Assembly: GCF_035083965.1 (NCBI RefSeq)
Contig: NC_089722.1
Span: 20,143,142 to 20,207,141, forward strand
DNA from: Branchiostoma lanceolatum
Taxonomy: Eukaryota; Chordata; Leptocardii; Amphioxiformes; Branchiostomatidae
Direction: 5' to 3'
Length of the DNA: 64,000 bases
Shown: positions 55,701 to 64,000 of the stretch, piece after piece
Numbering within the stretch: position 1 is the stretch's first letter
Layout of the letters: each line of letters starts with the position of its first letter
Made by a program: the position numbers and the translations under genes
Notes under the pieces: model-generated
The model's input: the letters and a program-made list of their open reading frames with translations, nothing else
Told to the model about the DNA's origin: nothing
The model's database searches: none

Positions 55701-58115
55701 ATTTGCAGTTTATTTTCACTTACCTAATATTATACTGACAGCATCTTTGTTTAAAAAAAGAAATAAAAACAAAATAAGAATAAGAATAAAACAATTATTT
55801 GCAATAGTCTGATCTTTAAAAAACATGAATTCAACAAACTTTATTACTGGACAAAGAGAATTATCTTCTTTGCAATTTTTGTAAGATTATCATCTTTTTT
55901 TTAATGATTATGAATTTATGATGGATTAATACACAGAACCAAAGTTATATGCAGGGCTCATTTTTGGAATAGGAGGACTAGTGCACCGGTACCTAGCCAA
56001 GGAATTTAGGTGCACACAAAAAATATCTTGGTGCACAGCATAAGATAATGAAGAATGTCGGTAAAACCGAATTACAAACCTTACTGCCTCTCTTCAGCGC
56101 TTGAATCAGAAATTATATAGCTAACTTTAACTAAACTTTAAACAAGTAATATAACAAGGATTTTATCATTGTTGTATTTTATCATTTTTTTCTGACGCTA
56201 TGTCAAGAGTATGCTGTAAATAGTACAGCAATACCGGTAGTGTACATTAGTACCCCCACATAATGTAGCCCTACACAGTCAACAATTAGGTGCACATATC
56301 CAATTTTGTACACAAAAGTGCATAAGCACCCAGCATTTCAAGCCATGATATGCACATGTATATTCTAAGGATTTTATTTTGATGAATGTCTTGACAATAC
56401 TGATTGAGTGACTCTCTTGCAAACAAACATTCCCAACTAACACTTACCTGAGGCCGTTGAACCCCTTCATGATAATAAACACGTCCACAGCATAGCAGAA
56501 TGTCCAGAAGTAGGTTGTGATGTAAAACAACTGGATCCAGCCCTGGGCGATGGGGGTACAAAAAAAAACAGTTCAGATGGTATGTTTGGACAATATTTGC
56601 TGACAACATAGCTGTGTGAAAAATTGGCTTGTATTATAAGTTGTAAATGTAATACTAGTATCCTCATATGTTCAGGTTTTATTTTATCTCATTTGATATC
56701 ATCAATTATCCTCATTAATAGTGTCTATGCATTGTACTACTTTAAATCTATCATTCATCGACTAATATGAACCATTGTCCTGCATACCGGACCCCTATAT
56801 ACATGTTTATGGGTTGTACATTACAGAGCCTTTATGTGGGTCCCGTACTAGTATACATGTATGTATGGGTTGGGGGTATTTTTCAGCTGAACGCATCACA
56901 CCGCAGCGAAATGCACTGAATGCTGAAGTACTTTGCCACAGCAAGTCAAGGGAAAATGACCTGATTAAGAAATCAGATTAATGAAATAAATTGCGTAAAA
57001 AAAACAGCAGGACAAGGGTTCAAAGATTATAATCAATCAGGAGAGCCTATTATATAAGCAATATAGGCTTTTTTCCTCCTCCTACACATCTTTCATTGTT
57101 TATCACATTGTGTCATTTCTTGTTGGGCAACTTAATAAACAAATAAAAAACAAATAACGAAGATTCATGCCATCTGGTATATTTTGAATTCTTGTTTGAA
57201 TGTTAAGTAACACACCTTATGCTCCAGTAATAAAAAAGAAGGTACATGGATAAAATGCAGGCTGGGTAGAGTTTTGTCAATGTACATGGAAGAAAAGAAA
57301 TTGTGACCCACGTACCCCAATAAATGCACAGAAAACTGTGGCGGGAGTAGCGCTGTCTTTTAAAAGGTGATCATCACCAGCCAACCACACCATAGATCGA
57401 AGAAAAATACCTGCAAAGGGAAAGGGATATAGAATAAGCCACAAGGTTAGACATCCAGGTAGTAAGATACGCCCAAAATAGTTACTCAAGCAACTGGATA
57501 AAATTTTGAAACAGTCAAACGTTTCAGACAGCATCCGCAACAAGCCATCAACCTTTTTCCTCTTAACAAATTCGCATGCATGACACGTACCTAACAGTAA
57601 CACATAGTTGAAAATAACAGGCAATTTATCAAAAGCAGGTATGAGAATTTTTACACCACCAATGATGCAACAAAACACACACATGTTATCATGGCTTTGT
57701 GGGGACTTAATTTTGTGGTAAAAGGCTAAAGGAGTTTTTTTGTGTTTTAAATTGTGGTTAAAACAGTTCTGTAGTACAGTAGTAATACAATTTAGAAAGG
57801 CATATTTACCACCGCAAACATTTCAAGCTGTACAGTACATGAAGAATACTCACCTAGACATGCTAAGAGGTCTGCCACGATCAACCACATGACAATTTTC
57901 TTCTGCGATGTGAACGGATCCCGACTTCGTCTGAGTCTCATGGATTCTGCTGGAGTTACTCTCTTTGGCAGTAGCTGCACAACAGTCCCTACAATGCTGA
58001 ATACTGAGCTTGCCAAGCAAACAATATTGTAGGGTGAGTTCTGGTAGTTTATTACCCATCCGCTAAGGTGATCATCTCCGACACAACAGAAGCTTACAAG
58101 TTCTGGTGACGCCAT
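49761..58115 (-). CDS. GPR143: GPR143 (ocular albinism 1) homologue, 7TM receptor
   Basis: In vertebrates this orphan/L-DOPA-binding receptor sits in melanosome and endolysosome membranes and controls melanosome size. Nine coding exons: 58115-57854, 57410-57316, 56542-56448, 54870-54778, 54359-54250, 53758-53650, 53357-53252, 52703-52469, 49912-49761. Joined they give 418 aa (human 404). It starts MASPELVSFCC, as human GPR143 starts MASPRLGTFCC. Seven membrane segments can be read: IVCLASSVFSIVGTVVQLL; KKIVMWLIVADLLACLG; GWIQLFYITTYFWTFCYAVD; YHVISWGMAIVLTGEGLTFL; YIPIVLVMILNPILYI; FFNVVLVFFACWIPNVLNGV; VVHILWYMMAILNPLQAFLN. The Ser/Thr-rich cytoplasmic tail lies mostly in the last two exons. 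The large 2.6-kb last intron carries several MITEs. A GTAAGT donor at 59892 on this strand suggests a 5' non-coding exon upstream. The gene is head to head with BRIP1. Confidence 0.93.
50431..50538. mobile_element. TAGCCTGG-type MITE, copy 3
   Basis: The left arm TAGCCTGGTATCAAAACCTC, running into 'ataggtgccaag', pairs with the right arm 'cttggcagctat...TTTGGATACCAGGCTG'. It lies in GPR143 intron 8. Confidence 0.65.
50881..51090. mobile_element. CCCCTTTTCACTAGACGGCGA-type MITE
   Basis: The left end 'ccccttttcactagacggcg', then 'gagcaacc', mirrors the right end 'ggttgctcagcggtcatagcctctagtagaaaggg'. It lies in GPR143 intron 8. A diverged right half occurs at 4480-4565. Confidence 0.6.
52194..52350. 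repeat. Dispersed 'ACTGTAAAT' repeat, copy 6
   Basis: TACTGTAAATGCATTTAAGT at the left and 'catttacagtact' at the right. It lies in GPR143 intron 8. Confidence 0.65.
52724..53014. repeat. Dispersed 'ACTGTAAAT' repeat, copy 7
   Basis: ACACTGTAAATCTTAAAATG at the left and 'gaatttacagtac' at the right, with a 90-bp insertion in the right half. It lies in GPR143 intron 7, 20 bp from exon 8. Confidence 0.65.
55951..56345. mobile_element. CAGGGCTTGAAAT-type MITE, copy 2
   Basis: The left end GCAGGGCTCATTTTTGGAAT, with repeated 'ggtgcac', is mirrored by the right end 'gcataagcacccagcatttcaagcc'. It lies in GPR143 intron 3. Confidence 0.55.
57700..57836. repeat. Dispersed 'ACTGTAAAT' repeat, copy 8
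   Basis: Reverse-complement orientation: 'acttaattttgtggtaaaagg' to 'caagctgtacagta', with 'ttctgtagtacagtagtaata' inside. It lies in GPR143 intron 1, only about 18 bp from exon 1. Confidence 0.65.
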
Positions 58116-60585
58116 ATTGTTTTTCAGTCTTTATTTGAATCTAGGATGTTTGATTCAAACCTTCTTGCTCCCACGGAGATTATGGATAAGTGGTGCCTGG
58201 GAAAGTTTGTATGAATCCAACGAACACAATCTCTGGAGTGGTGTGGCTGTTTATAACCTTTGTTGTCACGCACCAGGTTTTAGTGATCTCTGCATCCTTC
58301 AATGTGGGATAGGTGGATCTTCATAACAGAACCTTGAATAAACATGGATCCATCTGAAAAACAAATGTGCATGAACTTGTACTTATGTAACATGTGTGCT
58401 TCAAGTGCCACTTATAATTACTGACCAGCCTAACTGGTCCGGACCTTTAACCTTGCAGTAAGTGCATTGGGTTTGTGCGCTGGTGTCCCTGGTGCAATTC
58501 CGGTCCCAGGAGCCAGGAGACTGTACTACTCGCCTTGTGCATTTAACTTGTTTTTTCCACTTTCTTTTACATGTAGACCTCTCAGACTGCCTATAGCCAA
58601 GGAGGTTATAGTCTATAGCTTGGATCATAAGTACATTTGGGTAACAGGTCAACTGGCCCCAAGTCCAACTCGCCCCAACTATTTGCGACCAACTCGCCCC
58701 AATTTTATATATTAATCAGGGCTTATTGAACTTGGTTTTATATGCATATATCCTACTTCTAAATATTACTTTACATGCTAACAAAGTTTCGTGACTTTAA
58801 TCTTAACGGCCCGCCGGGTTCACCGGGACCTTCGCCCGCTCGCTGTAATCTCAAGCATGGCTCACTGCTGACTCAAATTATTATTCAAGTACATGCTCAA
58901 AGACGCTTAGTTTCCTAGCACATAAGGTAAGTCAACAGTCTTTCGGATCGCCATGCTTGACTATAGCTAGTGGCCGTGCATGGTGACACGGCGGGCCGAC
59001 ATGCCAACCGGGCCCGCCAGCGAATCCCGAGTTCGTTGCTAATACGTGCCCGGCAAAAAAATATGTTAAATTAGAGTCACAAGGTTTGTTAACATGCAAA
59101 GTAATCTTTAGAAGTAGGAGTCATGCATATAAAACCAGTATAAAACCAAGTTTGATAAGCACTGATTTGGGGCGAGTTGGTAGTAAATAGTTGGGGCGAG
59201 TTGGACTTGGGGCGAGTTGACTAGGATTCCTACATTTGTACTGGTATGGCCACTTTCACTTTGACTTGATTTGCATGGTCACTTTTACTTTCACTTCATT
59301 TACATGACCACTTTCACTTCATTTGCATGGTCACTTTCACAACATGTTCCACTGAAGAAATTTAATAAATTAGATTCATTATCATTCTCTAATAAAAGGT
59401 GGCATATGTGAACGAACATGTATCATATTTCATCAGAATTCAATTTTCCCAAAACCTATCCACTTGCTCCTTGGACAAAATCTTATCCACACAAGGAACA
59501 AGACACCGTAGTTTCCACACTTGTAGGCTTTGCAGTAGGATTTACCATCAGTTTGAATAAGCTCAGGAAGCTGATCAGGAAGGGGTGGGCCTATCACGCA
59601 AAGTTGGATTCTTCAGAATGATATTTCTTGTTCCTTGTTCATACCAAGGCTTACCCATTAAAACGTCTGAGAAGTCAGTCTATCATTCTGTTTTGACATA
59701 TCAGTCCCACATCATGAAACAGACAAACAAACACAAACACCGGTGTGAACATGCCACGGGCTTTATAATAGTGAACATGTAATTCTAACCGAAGAAGAAC
59801 AGATCTAAGATGCCAGCTAGAACATGCCTTTCAAATTTTCACTCAAATGATTATTCATAAAATAATAAAGTCCAAAGTCTAACATCACTTACCGGCGTAA
59901 GGTACTCGCTCGTTGTCTTCTCTGTGATTTCAGTGAACAGATGACAAGTACACGAGCTAAACAATCCAACTTATCGACCAGTAAACCTCTTACCAGATCG
60001 TTGTCTCGATGCCTGTCTCTGCACTGGTCTTGTTTTCACAAGTCATATGATGACTTAACCTTTGACCTAAGAGTTGGAATAGTACACAATTGTACGGGTA
60101 ACACATTCTTGTGAGTTTTTTATAAATAGCTTCAACGTACATGTACTGTTCCTTTTAAGGAAATTAAAAGTAGATTTATTGTTGCCTTTATTTCAATTAT
60201 CTTTTTGGTTTTAAGTATAGAAATTGCCTAATTGTAGACAAATGCTAATTTTACTCCTGTATGCTAACTGGACTGACCTTAAAAAATGGCGCCAAGCCCG
60301 AACTGAAGATTGTGCGTTCCACGGACGTCAAGGGGCGATATGTGAGTTATCTACTAAACTTTCCTCACGATACTTCTTCAGAAAGTACCTGGCGTCGATT
60401 TTAAGCGTTCACTTTATTTTTCTTAGGGATATTTGGTGCATCTTCTGCGATTTTCGCTGCGAGAACGTTTGGGGAGGGGGGCATCGCAGATAAATTATAT
60501 TTGCACACGGAAACTTTCAACTGTTCTCGACATGAAACTTCTGTGAGAATTATATATAATGTATATGTGTTATTTCCAGTTCAGA
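58116..60585. promoter_or_regulatory. Region between the divergent GPR143 and BRIP1 starts
   Basis: Contains the palindromic element at 58648-59222, a short tandem of CATTTGCATGGTCACTTTCA-like units (59240-59340), and probable 5' non-coding exons of both genes. For GPR143 there is a GT donor at 59892 (minus). For BRIP1 there is an acceptor TATTTCCAG ending at 60579, six bases before the ATG, so a leader exon must lie upstream. AAATGGCGCC (60284-60293) resembles a YY1-type element and may mark the BRIP1 transcription start. Confidence 0.45.
58648..59222. mobile_element. Long-TIR MITE with CCAACTCGCCCCAA subrepeats
   Basis: The arms 58648-58790 and about 59085-59222 are inverted repeats of roughly 135 bp. 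Each begins with two or three CCAACTCGCCCCAA units (GGGGCGAGTTGG at the right) and continues through matching 'accagtataaaaccaag', 'tagaagtagg' and 'catgc' words. The GC-rich centre contains ACGGCCCGCCGGG and its near complement. There is no reading frame. Confidence 0.8.
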
Positions 60586-63500
60586 ATGGACAGTCCTGGA
60601 AGGAAGTACACCATCAGTGGTGTCAATGTACAGTTTCCCTGCAATGCCTACCCGACACAGATAGCCATGATGCATAAGGTATGTATAATTAGTATTAATC
60701 AGAAAATTTATACAGCACTTTTAATATAAGATATTGTCATCTATATAGAGGCAAGGACGGGGTATAAGCAGGATGCCCCTGTCAATGAGATTTATTTTTG
60801 TACTATTGACAGGATATAAGACTTTCTCGTACTGTTGACAGGAATTGTTAGAACCAATCAGAAGCCAAGAAATACAACCAGTCAGAGCACACCTTACAGC
60901 CTTTGATTATCTTGTGAAAGATCTATTGACATGGAATGAATAACCATTCAAGTTCAAGTGATAAATGTGCTGATTTAAACAAATTCCTGCACTTCTGGAC
61001 TGCCCGGTCTTTTCCTGTCAGTAAGACTTTTTTGCACTATTGACAGGATGTTCCTGTCAATAGCTATGTCATAGAGACAATGTTTAGATGTTGATGTTTT
61101 TTTCTCTGTTGACTTTCATGTCAAATTTGAGCGCGTGAAATCTCTGCGCTTTTAGCCACAGGCAAAGATTGATCAAATTCAACACTTTTAAATGCATTTT
61201 TTTTTAAATGTTTGCAGATTTTACAAGGCTTGGAAAGGGAACAAAACTGTCTCCTGGAAAGTCCAACTGGGAGTGGCAAAAGTCTGGCTCTACTCTGCTC
61301 ATGTCTGGCCTGGCAAGCAGCCGAATATGGTAGGTTTGACTTTCTAGTTTTACATCTGGTAATCCAGTTTTAGCCTGGAATCCAGCCTTCTTAGCTTTAG
61401 TCCTCTTCCCAAGCTCCACTCCCAGCCTTGGGTACCAGACTAAAGCTAAGAAGGCTGGACTCCAGACTTATCCAGATTTGGGAGCTACAACAGTGTCACA
61501 ACACAGAAAAGAGTGTTAAATTTTTCCATATTGTAACTTGATAATTAGCACAAGTGCAATCAATGTAAACTTTCAATAACTACCCACATTGATTTCCTTT
61601 GTGATTTAGATAACAAAGTGATCAGCAAAGCACATTGCATATTATGTATTTGTGATAAATGTACTGTAAAAGCAAATTATACCAGTGTCTATGTTGATGA
61701 CAATGATTATTGTATTTTTACCTGTCAGAAAAACTGAGGCTAGAAGAGGAGGAGGAGGATGACACCTGTTGCAAGAAAGGTGAGATACGTTTAGACTGTC
61801 TCTTACCTACTACTGTAAATCTTGAAACTTTCGTGCTGGTTTGCGTTTCCAATGTACTACTACAATAACTGTACTACAGAATTGTTGAACTGCAAATTTA
61901 AAAAAAAACTACAAAATGTTACTTTTGCCTCCCACAGGGAAATTTTAAAAAACATCAGAAAAGTTTGAATAGCCTGTTGGCAATATGTTGTATTATGTCA
62001 TGCCTGGGCCTGATACGGGTATTCCGGACCGTGTGATAACTATCCGGATCACATAGGGTTCGGGAGTGTTATCACACAGGCTTCCATAGAATATTTCGAA
62101 CGCATTTCAAGCGCGCCTGTTACGCGGCCATCGGAAATCCGAATACCGGATTCAGAGATTGGAATCAGTGTTGCTACCGTTTCTTGTTCGAGGACACAAA
62201 ACTCCCTCAACATCTGGCACATTCCGCATTGAAATGTGTGTTTTCTCGGGTGGGTATGACCAAGGTATGACATAAATAAAATACAACACGTTGTATTCCA
62301 CATCACCCTCGGTCCCAGCCCTCCCGCGGGTCGGGCTGGTACCTCGGGTGATACGGAATACCCCGTGTTGTATTCTATATTTATAAAGAAGTCCAGTTTA
62401 AAGTTGCACAGGTTTGACCACTTTTAGTAGCAAAACTGTTTGGTCATGATTATCACAGGTTTGATAAACTGATCTGTCTCCATGTTTTCAGATGAAGACA
62501 ACTGTGGGTGCTCCTGTCATGCTGGGTTTCAGACTGGGGCAAACAACATTCCAGGTACTGGTAAATCCCTTATGGCACATCATAGACTCCATCTGGAGTA
62601 CTTGCCATTCAGAGGAATGTTTAATTCTCCTACACAAAGCCTCGCCTGTGCCTATACAACATACTTACCTTGGGGAGCCTATGCTGAGGTTTCCACTTTA
62701 ATTTTGCAGACGTTGTATGAATGCTGTATGTCTGAAGTTTATGTGAAGTATGGTATCTTATTTGTCAACCCTCTACAGAAGAACTATCTACGTCTAAGTA
62801 CTTCCCTGCTGTTCCTGACCCACCAGCCTTGTCAGACCATGACTACACAGGTAATTACAACCTTATACGTTATGTAGTGTTACATTAGTTAAAGTTAAAA
62901 TCCTCCCTTACCATAAGGTGTATAGGGTGGTGCCCATCTCCATTTCATAGCCCATGGCCACACTGTGGTGCAATCATTGTAGTAGTAAGTAGTAATGGGT
63001 TTTTTATTGAGAAACACAAAGTCTTATCACTACAGTCGTAGCCCGAAGGCTAAGTTGATGTCGTGATATTACAATGATTGACTGTTAGTAATAGAACAAA
63101 GCGAACTATGGCATAGGAATATTTAAAATCAGCACAATAAATAGATATATACAAACGGGTTTTTAAAAACACGAATGCTAGTGACACATAGTCAAAACCT
63201 AAAGGGAGTCTTCACATTTAGACGAGTGACGTGTTAAGTACACGAACCATGTGCGGGATTGCACTAGTTCTATAGCGTTCTGTTCTACATGTACACTTTT
63301 GCATGTCCAGATTGTTTGCTACTATTGCTATTACAGCAGAGGGCTAGTCCACTGGCAGTGGAGTGGGACTTTTTTTAAAATACGATCCTATTCCAGGTGG
63401 AGCTGCCCCCAACCCCACCGTAAGTCCAAATGAAGATGATTTCCAGCCTGCCAAGAAGAAGTTCAGAACACCTGGAGGGGGCATGCAGGTGGGAAATATA

Positions 63501-64000
63501 AGGATGGATAATGATTGCTCTAGCTTCAGCTGCTTCTGGTGTTTTGATCAGGTTCTCAACTTGTAATAGTATGCATGTTCACTTCATAAGCTTCAGTTGC
63601 ATTTTGTAGTAATGTTATTACGTATGTGTAATCTATTTGAACTTGAATTGTATTGTATTGTACTTGAATTTATTTATATCTGAATTGTACCATGCACAGT
63701 TACATGTAAGTCCTTCTAGACTGACTGACAGTCAGCTTATTTACAGACTAATCCGTCTCTGCAACTCTTTAAGATTCAGAGATTACTTCCGGATGTTTCG
63801 AGTAGCATCCATCACTCCTCTTCAGCATCACTAGAATGAACTTAAAGAACAAATCAATGCTAGAACATAACATTTAACTTTAAAAAATGGTTGAGCATGT
63901 CATGTTACATATGTGTAGTTTGTTGTACCCAAACCATCTACTTTTGCCTCTTGGAAGAGGGTTTAAATTAATATGACTTTCCAATAAGGTAATCCAGTTT
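60586..64000 (+). CDS. BRIP1: BRIP1/FANCJ helicase, 5' part (gene runs off the window)
   Basis: A 5'-3' superfamily 2 Fe-S DNA helicase that binds BRCA1 and acts in interstrand crosslink repair and G-quadruplex unwinding in the nucleus. Six coding exons are visible: 60586-60678, 61218-61329, 61729-61779, 62492-62554, 62779-62850, 63397-63488, all in phase (about 160 codons). The N-terminus [20 protein letters not shown] holds the Q motif. Helicase motif I is [17 protein letters not shown], with the Walker A GSGKS intact. A Cys-rich CGCSCHAG insert and a later [13 protein letters not shown] (compare human NDDFQVEKKRIR) match the BRIP1-specific insertion rather than RTEL1 or DDX11. The Fe-S domain and remaining helicase motifs lie beyond 64000. 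From 63489 to the window end I see only intron. Confidence 0.92.
61371..61467. mobile_element. TAGCCTGG-type palindromic element, copy 4
   Basis: The arms 61371-61402 (TAGCCTGGAATCCAGCCTTC then TTAGCTTTAGTC) and 61438-61467 pair almost perfectly, with a 35-bp loop. It lies in the second visible BRIP1 intron, about 40 bp after exon 2. Confidence 0.75.
61812..61940. repeat. Dispersed 'ACTGTAAAT' repeat, copy 9
   Basis: ACTGTAAATCTTGAAACTTT at the left, then 'gtactacagaattgttgaactgcaaattta'. It lies in BRIP1 intron 3, starting about 33 bp after exon 3. Confidence 0.6.
62000..62390. mobile_element. Palindromic element with GTGTTGTATTC arms
   Basis: The arms AATACAACACGTTGTATTCC (about 62279-62298) and ...GGAATACCCCGTGTTGTATTC (about 62365-62385) pair around a core GGTCCCAGCCC/GGGCTGGTACC. 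To the left (62005-62150), GGTATTCCGGACCG / CGGAAATCCGAATACCGG makes a further inverted arrangement, so the element may be composite. It lies in BRIP1 intron 3. Confidence 0.6.

Overview
This is a eukaryotic nuclear window. Genes have GT-AG introns, mitochondrial and animal signalling families are present, and there are many short inverted-repeat transposons. The gene set (GPR143, BRIP1/FANCJ, MTO1 and SEC14L2-like orthologues with short introns, an ankyrin-coiled-coil-CARD protein, and a TPR-nucleotidyltransferase protein) together with the repeat style points to an invertebrate deuterostome. Amphioxus (Branchiostoma) is my best guess; this is inference, since no database was searched.

Layout. 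1-12.1 kb is gene-poor and repeat-rich: degenerate tandem repeats, a 0.78 kb element with 30-bp terminal inverted repeats (2452-3233), two palindromic TAGCCTGG elements (one with a clean 9-bp target duplication), a LINE 3' remnant, and a 1-kb array of a 10-bp unit (9739-10723). At 12.1-14.0 kb is an intronless ANK-coiled-coil-CARD gene (+). Convergent to it at 15.9-19.2 kb (-) is an intronless gene for a TPR protein with a GlnD-type nucleotidyltransferase motif. At 19.9-21.8 kb are the last two recognisable exons of an unknown minus-strand gene with an 11-residue Pro/Ala/Cys tandem repeat. At 22.7-26.4 kb is a DNA-transposon-like element into which a 5'-truncated LINE has inserted.

From 28.4 kb the window is gene-dense. 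SEC14L2-like (-, 28421-35002, 13 coding exons) and MTO1 (+, 36095-47571, 16 coding exons) are head to head across about 1.1 kb. GPR143 (-, 49761-58115, 9 coding exons) is tail to tail with MTO1 and head to head with BRIP1/FANCJ (+, from 60586, six coding exons visible, running off the right end). All four reconstructed reading frames keep phase through every junction I assigned.

Functionally the genes are unrelated: mitochondrial tRNA wobble modification (MTO1), lipid transfer (SEC14L), a melanosomal-type 7TM receptor (GPR143), DNA interstrand crosslink repair helicase (BRIP1), and two proteins of probable innate-immune or scaffold type. Most of the remaining sequence is explained by MITE, SINE and LINE families, listed separately.
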